The position numbers and the translations under genes were made by a program. Shown here in pieces: positions 1 through 8,855 of a stretch of DNA of 64,000 bases (positions within the stretch are counted from its first letter, which is position 1; each line of letters begins with the position of its first letter). Source of the DNA: Corynebacterium occultum (GTDB lineage Bacteria; Actinomycetota; Actinomycetes; Mycobacteriales; Mycobacteriaceae); the NCBI RefSeq assembly GCF_009734425.1, contig NZ_CP046455.1, forward strand, positions 310,001 through 374,000, in the 5' to 3' direction. The notes under the pieces are model-generated. The model was given only the letters and a program-made list of their open reading frames with translations, did not search any database and was not told the origin of the DNA.

Positions 1-641
1 GCTACATCAGAACTGTAGCGCGGCTGCGGGTCCACGACCGGCAACACCAAACTCCGCGACGGGGTGCCGGTCGTGTTAGACCTGTTCGGACCCGTCGCGG
101 CACAGAAGGAGTAGTGCTCGCTGAGACATGACACAGAGGCTACACCATTGTTTCACTCAGCAAATCCAATCGGGGGGAAATATTCTGGATTCGGTGCAGC
201 TCAGGTCGCTGGGTGGGGGAGTGCCCGGCTGAGGCTGGCCGTTGCAGGGCATGGGATGCTTTGCGACGCCGCGGGGTGGGGTCGCCTGCATGCAATGCGG
301 CCCCTTCCTGATGCGGGGTGGGGCCTGCGGTCCCCGGGCCACTATCCGGCGACCTGCCTGGGGTCATCCTTGCCTCTAACCCCGCCCGTTACTCACCCCC
401 GTTCGGAGGATATTGCCCCCTAGATGGGAAAAGCTCCCGGATTTCCCCCTTATTGGAGTCATCCGGGATTCAAAAGTTCATTTTTCACCACGACTCCAAC
501 CCCTGCTGAAAAATTCCCGGCGGCACTTCGGAAATGGCCCCTATCTGCACTTATGCAAGGCCCTACTTTATGGGGCACTGAAGTTGGGGCCCAAAAGTAT
601 CCCCCTGAATGTGCCCGCTTGAGTCTGTGAATGTCTGAATT

Positions 642-691
642 TTCCTTAAGGAAGATTTGGTGGCTGAGTGGGGAATTTCCTTGAGGAAATT
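642..691. promoter_or_regulatory. Pair of related palindromes upstream of the surface-protein gene
   Basis: TTCCTTAAGGAA at 642-653 is a perfect 12-bp palindrome. AATTTCCTTGAGGAAATT at 674-691 has perfect 8-bp arms around TG. They share the core TTCC-TT-AGGAA and their centres lie about 35 bp apart, as expected of paired operators for a dimeric regulator. They lie about 270-320 bp before the start of the surface-protein gene at 962. No regulator gene is adjacent, so the binding protein is unknown. Confidence 0.45.
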
Positions 692-745
692 TCTTTAATC
701 TAAGAAATATATAGGCATATATTGAAGTATCTGCAGCTCAAAGGC

Positions 746-758
746 TTGATATGATCAA
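746..758. promoter_or_regulatory. Small inverted repeat in the same leader
   Basis: TTGATATGATCAA has perfect 5-bp arms around a 3-bp centre, in the AT-rich stretch before the gene at 962. It could be an operator or overlap a promoter. It is too short to assign. Confidence 0.25.
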
Positions 759-961
759 TGTATTTGGTGGGTAACTCTTTTTGTGAGAGGAGGAATATAA
801 GTTTCGTGCCGGGATTTTTGAGGCCTAATTCACAGTCTCATCGGAAATTTCCGAATCTGATTGCTAACCTGTTCTCAGGTTCATCAAGAGGGTTCTCAGG
901 CGAGAAACCTTGAGGGCACCGATATTTCTCTCCATCACAAGAATGAAAGTGGTTCAAAATC

Positions 962-3193
962 ATGCGAGTAGGCAAACCTTCTAAGTCCATGAGTCGCTGG
1001 ATGCGTCTCGGTATCGCCACCATCACCAGCACCGCCCTCGTCGGTGGCGCCCTGGTTGTCGTCCCCTCCCACCCGCTGCTGAATTCCACCCAGGTGGCCA
1101 GCGCGCAGGAGATTCCTGCTGATGCTGATGCTTATGCATTTGCCCAGCAGCTGAATTTGTCTACTCCGGGAATTCAGGCGCTCCTGCGCACGGATGATGA
1201 GCGGGGGGTTACGAAAATTCTCGCCCTGCTGGAGGCTGAACAGGCCTGGGACGGAGACACCGATAATGGGCGGGGCCCTGTTCTTTCCGATATTGAGCTG
1301 GAGCTGCTCGGAGCGCTGAACATCAACCTCGGGGGCATCACACTTCCTCTCGTGGGTGAGGATGGCCTGCTGCGACTGGACTCCGGTGCTGCCGCGGGAG
1401 AGGCTGGCGCCCTTCGCGCCTACGCTAACGCTCCTGCTGATAGCGAGGCACGCGCCGCGGTTGGTCTCATCACCGACACTGGTGCCCTGAACCTGGGTGC
1501 AGGCACTGAAGGGGGCAATGCCACTATTGACCTCACGAATGCGCTTGGTCTGAGCGCTGCTCTTTCTGAGCTGCTAGCAGAGGCTTCTCTGGAGCTGGGG
1601 GCTCTAAGTTCGGAGGCTTCCAAGGAAAATGCGACAGTTCCCAACAGTAATTACCAGATCGCCGAGGCCAACTTGGTCATTGACGCCCCCATCGTTGAGA
1701 CTGCTGTTGGCAGTGTGGAGGAACTGGTTGCTGGCCTGGATACCACAGTTAACGACTTGCTCGGTGAGCGCGGGGTTCTGGGCGAGGTCTTTGGCCTGGT
1801 CAATGGCTTGGCAGCCATCATCGGAACCAGCCTGGATGTTTCGGTTGAGATCCCCCTCACCGACATCACCAACCAACTCCTTGACACGCCGCTGGCGGAT
1901 GAGAATGGCCTCGTCTCCATTGATCTGCGGAGCGGCGACATCACCGTCAATCTTGCCCAGCTTCATGGTGGCGACCTGAACGATCTGCCTGCTAACACCA
2001 ACCTGCTGACTTCCGCACAGATCACTCAGATCACTGACACTGTCACCAGTCTGCTTACTGATGGTGCTGTGGACAACCCGCGTGGTCTTAATGCTCGACT
2101 TCAGAACGTTCTCACGGGTGATAATGGGCAGGGAGGTCTCTACGGTACTGAGGTGCAGATTGGTGCGAATGTTCTTGGTGTAGTAGCCGGTATTGATCTG
2201 AAGACCACCCTCGGTGCGTTGCTCAACGAAGATGCCACCAAGGTGGACGCCGAAGCTGAGTGGGAGCTGGACAAGTACGGCACCTATGTTCAGGAGACCA
2301 CTGGCGCACTTCGTCTCTTGGAGTCGCTACTGGGCCTGGTCCAGCCTCTTCTGGGTGCAGTTGGCACCCTTGTTGAAGGCCTGCTCTTTGGTGACGAGGA
2401 CCGGACCGGTCTGCTTTCCGGACTGCTCGGTGATGTTCAGGAAGATGTGATCACTCCCCTCCTACGTCAGCTGGATCCGCTGCTCGAAGGTGTCGTGAGC
2501 CCGCTCGCAGACGTCATAGTGAACAGGCAGACGACAGATGGTGATCTCTTCACTGTTTCCGCACTAGAGCTGAACCTCCTGAGCGGTGTTCTCTCTCTGC
2601 CCATCGCTACCTCCGCTGTGGCTTCCTTGGATAAGTCTGCTAACCCAATTGAGACTCCGACCTCCGGGGCAACCCCGACTGATGGGGCAACCCCGACTGA
2701 TGGGGCAACCCCGACTGATGGGGCAACCCCGACTGATGGGGCAACCCCGACTGATGGGGCAACCCCGACTGATGGGGCAACCCCGACCGACGAGCCGAGC
2801 ATCACCCCGACCACCCCGGGCGGCTCCACCGATGGAGATGACTTCATCTCCGGCTCCTCCGCGTTCCTGGAGAAGTGCATGGCTTCCCCGGTTGGCGCTA
2901 TCACCGGCCTGCTGGCTGTCCTGGGTACCGCTGCCGCAATCGGTGGCCCGGCCATCGATCCGCTGGTGAAGGCCATCGGCGGTCAGCTGGACGCACAGCT
3001 GCGCGTACTGTCCTCCAACGTTGGCCCCGATCAGCCCGAGTGGGTTCAGGGCATCAACAAGGGTCTGAACGACGCTGCTAACGCGATTGATTCCCGCATG
3101 GTTGCAGCTGCGCTGTTCGCCACCGCTCTGGGAGCTCTCGTTGCCGCACCGGCACTCTGCGAGGATGAGGGCTCCAGCGGCTCCTCCATCTAA
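962..3193 (+). CDS. Exported surface protein, choice-of-anchor-G-like, with ATPTDG repeats
   Basis: A 743-residue protein. The N-terminus has a basic segment, a hydrophobic stretch (about residues 16-37) and a likely cleavage after VASA near residue 48, so it should be exported. The large middle part is rich in Leu, Gly, Ala and Asp and resembles actinobacterial 'choice-of-anchor G' surface proteins; that is family resemblance from memory, not a search result. Around residues 569-610 lies a linker of seven ATPTDG/E units, a spacer of the kind that crosses the cell wall. Two hydrophobic segments follow (about 640-660 and 712-728), and the protein ends in a short Ser/Gly/Glu tail. There is no LPXTG motif, so anchoring is probably through the C-terminal membrane segments. 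The gene stands alone and ends at a strong terminator. Its function is unknown; adhesion or a cell-wall role is only a guess. Confidence 0.75.
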   Translation: MRVGKPSKSMSRWMRLGIATITSTALVGGALVVVPSHPLLNSTQVASAQEIPADADAYAFAQQLNLSTPGIQALLRTDDERGVTKILALLEAEQAWDGDTDNGRGPVLSDIELELLGALNINLGGITLPLVGEDGLLRLDSGAAAGEAGALRAYANAPADSEARAAVGLITDTGALNLGAGTEGGNATIDLTNALGLSAALSELLAEASLELGALSSEASKENATVPNSNYQIAEANLVIDAPIVETAVGSVEELVAGLDTTVNDLLGERGVLGEVFGLVNGLAAIIGTSLDVSVEIPLTDITNQLLDTPLADENGLVSIDLRSGDITVNLAQLHGGDLNDLPANTNLLTSAQITQITDTVTSLLTDGAVDNPRGLNARLQNVLTGDNGQGGLYGTEVQIGANVLGVVAGIDLKTTLGALLNEDATKVDAEAEWELDKYGTYVQETTGALRLLESLLGLVQPLLGAVGTLVEGLLFGDEDRTGLLSGLLGDVQEDVITPLLRQLDPLLEGVVSPLADVIVNRQTTDGDLFTVSALELNLLSGVLSLPIATSAVASLDKSANPIETPTSGATPTDGATPTDGATPTDGATPTDGATPTDGATPTDGATPTDEPSITPTTPGGSTDGDDFISGSSAFLEKCMASPVGAITGLLAVLGTAAAIGGPAIDPLVKAIGGQLDAQLRVLSSNVGPDQPEWVQGINKGLNDAANAIDSRMVAAALFATALGALVAAPALCEDEGSSGSSI
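2666..2791 (+). repeat. Seven 18-bp tandem repeats encoding ATPTDG
   Basis: The unit GGGGCAACCCCGACTGAT is repeated seven times in frame. Six copies are identical at the nucleotide level and the seventh differs (GACCGAC at its end). Identity at synonymous positions indicates recent expansion by slippage, so copy number probably varies between strains. Each unit also contains GGGG-CAA-CCCC, a small hairpin that could promote slippage. Confidence 0.95.
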
Positions 3194-3263
3194 GTCTCCA
3201 GTCCTCCCGCGGGTGCCTGTCGGCACCTGCCGGGGAGATGAGCGGATCTAGTGAAATCTCCTG

Positions 3264-3315
3264 GAAGATGTCCTGGGAATGTTTGCCAACACATTCCCAG
3301 GGCATCTTCTTTTTC
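3264..3315 (+). terminator. Rho-independent terminator of the surface-protein gene
   Basis: Arms at 3264-3282 and 3291-3309 pair almost perfectly (CCTGGGAATGT with ACATTCCCAGG, extended by GAAGATG/CATCTTC) and are followed by a T-rich run. It lies 70 bp after the stop codon. Confidence 0.9.
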
Positions 3316-3339
3316 TTTTCCGGGAGGTTGGTTAGCGGG

Positions 3340-3351
3340 GCGTCGATAAGC
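3340..3351 (+). repeat. GCGTCGATAAGC motif, copy 1 (exact)
   Basis: Lies in the convergent intergenic region, 5 bp beyond the stop codon of the DMT permease gene. The extended form GGCGTCGATAAGCG is complete here. Confidence 0.85.
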
Positions 3352-3355
3352 GGCC

Positions 3356-4216
3356 TCAGGTGACGTTGCGCCGGGAGAGCACGACCGTGGACAGCACCAT
3401 GAGGAAGAAAGCTACCCCCAGCCAGATCCAGTCGAAACCATCCACCCGGAAAGATTCCCCGAGGACTGCGAAGCCCAGGCCGAAGGCGATGATCGGCTCC
3501 GCGATCTTCATGGCGGGCAGAGAGGTGCGCAGGGAGCTGGCGTTGAAGGCGGACTGCTGCACCAGAGTGCCCATGGTGGCGGCAAAGATCAGGGCATAGC
3601 TTTCCCAGGAGATGATCAGGCCGAGTACACCGGAGCTGACAAAGGAGTCCGCCACCGCCTTGGAGAGCACCGCCACATAACCGAAGATGGCACCGGTGAC
3701 CAGGCCCAGAATCAAGGCACGGTTACGTCCTTTCTGGTGTTTGGCCACCCGATCCATCACGAAGAGCACCAGGACACCGAGCAGCAACGCCAACCACCAG
3801 CGGGAGAAGGAGGGATGGCTCTGGCCGCCGATGGGGCGGCCCAGAATCACCATCACCGACACGGACACGGTGAGCAGACTCGCCCAGAACAGCTCCGCCT
3901 TGGATACCCGGTGATTGTCATAGATCGCGGCCACCGGGATCGTGAAAATCAGGGACATCACCAGAATGGGCTGCACCACCAGCAGGGGGCCGAAACCCAG
4001 GGCCACCACCTGCAGGCAGTAGGCCATGATCGCGGTACTCATCCCCGCCCACCACATGGGGCGTTTGATGGCGGTGAGAAAGGGGGATTTACCTGCCGGA
4101 ACCGCCTTGGCGATACGGTGACGGACGACTGTCCCCCAGGCGATCGTCAACGCCGATGCGAGGGCGAAGATCGCGGCGAGCAGGTTGTTTTCCACGCTGT
4201 CGATACTAGTACCCAC
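3356..4216 (-). CDS. DMT-superfamily permease (EamA-like)
   Basis: A 286-residue protein with about ten hydrophobic helices, the normal size and layout for a drug/metabolite transporter of the EamA type. Two halves of similar character are visible, with a short charged loop near RVAKHQKGRNR in the middle. The start is GTG, and the segment NLLAAIFALASAL begins the first helix. No substrate can be read from the sequence. It lies upstream of lysC, but on the opposite strand and separated from it by an insertion sequence, so co-regulation is not implied. Confidence 0.75.
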   Translation of the reverse strand: MGTSIDSVENNLLAAIFALASALTIAWGTVVRHRIAKAVPAGKSPFLTAIKRPMWWAGMSTAIMAYCLQVVALGFGPLLVVQPILVMSLIFTIPVAAIYDNHRVSKAELFWASLLTVSVSVMVILGRPIGGQSHPSFSRWWLALLLGVLVLFVMDRVAKHQKGRNRALILGLVTGAIFGYVAVLSKAVADSFVSSGVLGLIISWESYALIFAATMGTLVQQSAFNASSLRTSLPAMKIAEPIIAFGLGFAVLGESFRVDGFDWIWLGVAFFLMVLSTVVLSRRNVT

Positions 4217-4267
4217 GTTGATGGGCTAACTAAAACGAGTGGCATGGTGAGGGACACATATATATAA

Positions 4268-5227
4268 GAGATCGCGCGGATAGAGGTCATGGTCGTCGGG
4301 CAGGTCGGGTATCCCAGCGGTGGGTCGTCCACGCTTCCCGGACCAGCCGACGGATGATGATAATCGCGTTCGCCAGGGCGATAAACGCCTCCACGACCCT
4401 GGCACGACGCTCGGTGCAGATCAGGAGTTTGTTGAACCCCCGGTTGTGCCAGGAGTTCGTCCGCTCGACGACCCATCGGGCACCGGCCTGTAAGGGCTCG
4501 CCTTTCTTACTGATGACCCAGTCGCAGCCGAGTTCGGTGAGCAGGGTCCGGGTCTTGTTCGAGTCGTAGCCGGCGTCCAGATGCACCGTGATCTCCTCGG
4601 GCAGGTAAAACTCGAACCGGCCGAGCTTTTCCAACGTCGGACGCAACAACGGGGAGTCATGGCGGTTCGCCCCGATGAGCACACACCCCAGCGGGATACC
4701 GTTGCCGTCGACCAACAACGAGCGTTTGGTGCCCTGTTTGCCCCGGTCAACCGGGGATCTGCCGGCGGCTTCCCCACCGCAGGGGGCCTTGACGATGCAT
4801 CCGTCCACGCTCACGTTCTCCAGGTCGAGTCCGACGATCCGGTCGTAGAACTCCAGACACAGCTGCTCCAGTTGGGTGAAGATCCCGGCCTCAATCCACT
4901 CATCCCGACGGGTACGCAGCGTGGTGGCCGAACAGGTGGAATCGGCGATCTTGGCGTACGAGGCACCGAGGACGAGGACCTGGATGAGCTTGTCGAAGAC
5001 GATCCGGTCCGCGATCCTCGGCCGGTGGCATCCCCACGGATGAGATATTTCCCGGGTGGGGATCAGCGCGGCGAACTGGTCGAAGAGGGGGTTCATGATG
5101 AATGATGGAAGGGCAGGCACGAGTGCTCCTGAAGTGCTTACGTTTTCTTGGTCGAATCCGTATGTACCAGGCCTCGTGCCTGCCCCTGTTCACGACACCC
5201 CGCCACACCCTCTATCCGCGCAATCTC
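4268..5227 (-). mobile_element. Complete IS5-family insertion sequence (IS1031-like group)
   Basis: A 960-bp element with 19-bp terminal inverted repeats: 4268-4286 and the complement of 5209-5227, matching at 18 of 19 positions. It is flanked by a 3-bp direct repeat TAA (4265-4267 and 5228-5230). A TNA duplication is what I recall for the IS1031-type subgroup of IS5. One open reading frame fills the element, and its stop codon directly abuts the inner end of the left repeat. Intact ends, an intact duplication and an uninterrupted transposase suggest recent insertion and possible activity. The right end lies about 260 bp before lysC. Confidence 0.93.
4287..5120 (-). CDS. IS5-family DDE transposase
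   Basis: A 277-residue transposase that is complete for its type. The N-terminal DUF4096-like part is followed by a DDE domain with the first Asp in NVSVDGC, the second in HLDAGYDS and the Glu in WVVERTNSW. The chosen GTG start at 5120 has AGGAG five bases upstream; an internal ATG at 5096 (MNPLFDQ) is the alternative. No frameshift is visible, unlike IS5 members that need programmed slippage. It is transcribed away from lysC. Confidence 0.93.
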   Translation of the reverse strand: MPALPSFIMNPLFDQFAALIPTREISHPWGCHRPRIADRIVFDKLIQVLVLGASYAKIADSTCSATTLRTRRDEWIEAGIFTQLEQLCLEFYDRIVGLDLENVSVDGCIVKAPCGGEAAGRSPVDRGKQGTKRSLLVDGNGIPLGCVLIGANRHDSPLLRPTLEKLGRFEFYLPEEITVHLDAGYDSNKTRTLLTELGCDWVISKKGEPLQAGARWVVERTNSWHNRGFNKLLICTERRARVVEAFIALANAIIIIRRLVREAWTTHRWDTRPARRP

Positions 5228-5346
5228 TAAGGAGGGAAATATTCGGGCGGGGAGGGGCAGGGCCTGAGGGGGCAGCTCCACTGGGGGGCTTCAGGGGGGG
5301 GCGTCGCAAAGCGCTTGCCCGCTTGGGTGACAGTGGAAAAGGGGCT

Positions 5347-5366
5347 TGTGAATTCCGGTTTTCACA
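5347..5366. promoter_or_regulatory. Inverted repeat upstream of lysC
   Basis: TGTGAA and TTCACA form perfect 6-bp arms separated by 8 bp, about 120 bp before the lysC start. The half-sites resemble the Crp/GlxR half-site TGTGA, but the spacing is wrong for GlxR, which prefers six bases between TGTGA and TCACA. It may be an operator for another dimeric regulator. Confidence 0.35.
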
Positions 5367-5488
5367 TGGGGGTAACCAGCTAAGAGATGGGCGGGGGCAC
5401 CTTGGGGTTGTATATGTGCCGGGGGTGGGTTCCGGCGGTACGATTAACTTTGTTCGCAGTTGTTTCCGAAGAAGAAAGGCGGCTGCTG

Positions 5489-6754
5489 GTGGCGCTGGTT
5501 GTGCAGAAGTATGGTGGTTCCTCGCTGGAGAGCGCGGAACGGATCCGCAATGTTGCAGAGCGGATCGTTGCCACCAAGAAGCGGGGCAATGATGTGGTGG
5601 TGGTGTGCTCCGCAATGGGAGACACCACCGATGAACTGCTGGACCTGGCGGCCGCGGTGAACCCGGTCCCGCCGGCCCGGGAAATGGACATGCTGCTGAC
5701 CGCCGGTGAGCGCATCTCCAACGCCCTGGTCGCCATGGCGATTGAGTCGCTGGGCGCGGAGGCGCAGTCCTTCACCGGCTCCCAGGCAGGTGTGCTCACC
5801 ACCGAGCGCCACGGCAACGCCCGCATCGTGGATGTGACCCCGGGTCGCGTCCGCGAAGCCCTCGACGAAGGCAAAATCTGCATTGTCGCCGGCTTCCAGG
5901 GCGTGAACAAGAACACCCGTGATGTGACCACCCTGGGTCGCGGTGGTTCAGACACCACCGCTGTGGCCCTGGCTGCCGCCCTGGGCGCCGATGTCTGTGA
6001 GATCTACTCCGATGTCGACGGCATCTACACCGCCGACCCGCGCATCGTCCCCGACGCGCAGAAACTGGATCACCTCAGCTTCGAGGAGATGCTGGAACTG
6101 GCTGCCGTCGGTTCCAAGATTCTGGTGCTGCGCAGCGTGGAGTACGCCCGCGCATTCAACGTGCCGCTGCGCGTTCGTTCGTCTTATAGCAATGATCCCG
6201 GCACCCTGGTGTCCGGCTCGATGGAGGATATTCCCGTGGAAGAAGCAGTTCTCTCTGGCGTAGCAACCGACAAGTCCGAAGCCAAGGTCACCATCCTGGG
6301 CATCCCCGACCGCCCGGGTGAGGCATCCAAGGCCTTCCGCGCCCTCGCCGACGCTGAGGTCAACATCGACATGGTGTTGCAGAACATCTCCTCCCTGGAG
6401 GACAACACCACCGACATCACCTTCACCTGCCCGCGTTCCGACGGCCGCCGCGCCGTCGAGCAGCTGAAGAAGCTGCAGGCTGAATTCGACTGGGCCAATG
6501 TGCTTTATGACGACCAGGTGGGCAAGGTCTCCCTCGTCGGTGCCGGCATGAAGTCCCACCCCGGTGTCACCGCGGACTTCAGCGAGGCACTGCGGGATGT
6601 GGGTGTCAACATCGAGGTCATCACCACCTCCGAGATCCGCATCTCCGTCCTGGTCCGGGAAGGCGACCTGGACAAGGCAGCCCGCGCCATCCACGAGAAG
6701 TTCCAGCTCGGTGGCGAAGAAGAAGTGCAGGTTTACGCCGGCACCGGTCGCTAA
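5489..6754 (+). CDS. lysC: Aspartate kinase, alpha subunit
   Basis: Phosphorylates aspartate to aspartyl phosphate, the first step toward lysine, threonine, methionine and diaminopimelate. The GTG start gives [12 protein letters not shown] and a 421-residue protein, the same length as C. glutamicum LysC, with AAAGG upstream. Reading further upstream would add residues with no counterpart in the family. The amino-acid kinase domain (about 1-245) carries KYGGSS and GRGGSDTTA. Two ACT domains follow, the site of concerted lysine plus threonine feedback in the family; the ISS…TTDITF stretch linked to feedback resistance in C. glutamicum is wild type in form. It is followed by asd, as in relatives, but with a 219-bp gap that holds a hairpin. 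Confidence 0.97.
   Translation: MALVVQKYGGSSLESAERIRNVAERIVATKKRGNDVVVVCSAMGDTTDELLDLAAAVNPVPPAREMDMLLTAGERISNALVAMAIESLGAEAQSFTGSQAGVLTTERHGNARIVDVTPGRVREALDEGKICIVAGFQGVNKNTRDVTTLGRGGSDTTAVALAAALGADVCEIYSDVDGIYTADPRIVPDAQKLDHLSFEEMLELAAVGSKILVLRSVEYARAFNVPLRVRSSYSNDPGTLVSGSMEDIPVEEAVLSGVATDKSEAKVTILGIPDRPGEASKAFRALADAEVNIDMVLQNISSLEDNTTDITFTCPRSDGRRAVEQLKKLQAEFDWANVLYDDQVGKVSLVGAGMKSHPGVTADFSEALRDVGVNIEVITTSEIRISVLVREGDLDKAARAIHEKFQLGGEEEVQVYAGTGR
6236..6754 (+). other. Internal start for the LysC beta subunit
   Basis: A GTG codon at 6236, preceded by ATGGAGG about 10 bases upstream, would start a 172-residue protein that is only the two ACT domains. C. glutamicum aspartate kinase is an alpha2beta2 enzyme whose 172-residue beta subunit starts at this same GTG (VEEAV context). 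The exact length and the ribosome-binding-like GGAGG are visible here, so the dual-start arrangement is very probably conserved. Confidence 0.8.
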
Positions 6755-6791
6755 CCTCCTCAATCGCCGCTGACCGCCTTGCGGCACCAGA

Positions 6792-8005
<1,214 letters not shown>

Positions 8006-8027
8006 TTCTACGTTCTGGATCTTGTGT

Positions 8028-8064
8028 CCCGTGGGTGGGGATTGAACTGCCCACGGGGCTTTTT
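8028..8064 (+). terminator. Terminator of asd
   Basis: CCCGTGGG (8028-8035) pairs with CCCACGGG (8050-8057) and is followed by CTTTTT. It lies 22 bp after the asd stop. Confidence 0.9.
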
Positions 8065-8108
8065 CATGCGCCCTGTGCGGGGAGTGGTGGACTGTCGCCC
8101 ATCCCCGG

Positions 8109-8738
8109 CTAGCGTCGCTCGTTCTTCTCGGCCGCATTCTTGGCGGCGATGAGGTCCTTGCGGGCCCGGGCAACCCGGGAGCGAATGGTGCCCACCCGGA
8201 CTCCGGAGATCTTTGCGGCTTCCTCATAGGTGTAGCCGAGCGCCTGGGTGAGGATGAGCGCCTCGCGGCGCTCTTCGGGGAGGGCGTCGATAAGCGTGCG
8301 GGCGTCGATCCAATCGGACCATTCACTCGAGCCGCCCCCGGGAGAAGTCATACTTTCGGCGACATCCTCATACTCCGCAGCAGACTTCCGGGGCCGCGCC
8401 ATGTCGTGGCGAATATTGTCCACCCACACCCGCCGCGCCAGGGAAAGTAGCCAGGTCCGGGCTGAACTCCGCGCCGCAAAGCGGGGGAGGGCTCCCATCA
8501 CCCGCAGGTAGGTCTCCTGGGTGAGGTCATCGGCGATGGCATGTCCGCCGAGATGGGCCAGCAGGCGCCACACATCTCCCTGGGTTTCTTTGATGAACTC
8601 CGTGAGCGCTGAGCGGTCGCCGCGGCCGGCGGCGAGTGCCAGCTCAGTGACCCTTTCATCATCGCGCTCGGAGTGTTGTCCCACGAGATTCGAGGATACC
8701 AGGAACTCCGGTATTCCCAGGTCATGGCTAAAGTTCAC
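8109..8738 (-). CDS. sigC: ECF sigma factor SigC
   Basis: A sigma-70 factor with region 2 (DDLTQETYLRV, RTWLLSLARRVW) and region 4 (GYTYEEAAKISGVRVGTIRS), typical of extracytoplasmic-function sigma factors. In C. glutamicum the same gene lies beside katA, and SigC controls respiratory genes such as cytochrome bd. No anti-sigma gene is adjacent. The 209-residue frame may be over-long at the N-terminus: homologues align well only from about ERDDERVTELAL onward, and a start inside the first 20 residues is possible. The promoter region is shared with divergent katA. The gene contains one exact copy of the GCGTCGATAAGC motif, coding for TLIDA. Confidence 0.88.
   Translation of the reverse strand: MNFSHDLGIPEFLVSSNLVGQHSERDDERVTELALAAGRGDRSALTEFIKETQGDVWRLLAHLGGHAIADDLTQETYLRVMGALPRFAARSSARTWLLSLARRVWVDNIRHDMARPRKSAAEYEDVAESMTSPGGGSSEWSDWIDARTLIDALPEERREALILTQALGYTYEEAAKISGVRVGTIRSRVARARKDLIAAKNAAEKNERR
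8284..8295 (+). repeat. GCGTCGATAAGC motif, copy 3 (exact)
   Basis: Inside sigC. On the coding strand it reads CTT ATC GAC GC(C), Leu-Ile-Asp-Ala. Confidence 0.85.
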
Positions 8739-8773
8739 CCGCCCTTAACTGTGATCTGGGTGTATGAATGGGG

Positions 8774-8790
8774 TTGCGTGCGTCACGCAA
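8774..8790. promoter_or_regulatory. Inverted repeat between sigC and katA
   Basis: TTGCGTG-CGT-CACGCAA has perfect 7-bp arms around 3 bp. It lies midway in the 117-bp divergent promoter region, about 66 bp before the katA start. A likely -10 region for katA (TAGGCT/TATCAAT) follows within 25 bp, so the repeat is well placed to control either gene. The regulator is unknown; OxyR or another redox regulator would fit catalase. Confidence 0.5.
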
Positions 8791-8855
8791 TTTAGGTAGG
8801 CTATCAATATCAGCCGAAAGATAGTCGAACCCAATTAAGTATGAGGAGCAGGTAT

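Larger units (their letters stand above)
1..961. other. Gene-poor leader region
   Basis: I see no convincing complete gene here. In frame 1 an open stretch closes with a TAG at 112-114 and reads plausibly as the last residues of a protein (…LRDGVPVVLDLFGP…), but it also has an in-frame TAG at 16-18, so it is at best a gene fragment. From about 600 the DNA becomes distinctly AT-rich and carries several palindromes. This part is probably the promoter and control region of the surface-protein gene that follows. Confidence 0.4.

Noticed and set aside
148..630. Short overlapping frames in the leader region
   Set aside because: They lack ribosome-binding sites and family resemblance, and several overlap on both strands.
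2666..2791. Possible CRISPR array
   Set aside because: The units are contiguous 18-bp in-frame repeats with no spacers, inside a coding region.
2564..3226. Long minus-strand frame opposite the surface-protein gene
   Set aside because: Its repeats and length are the antisense shadow of the ATPTDG array; no start site or family resemblance.
8790..8812. Possible DtxR iron box before katA
   Set aside because: Only about 12 of 19 positions agree with the consensus, too few for a confident site.
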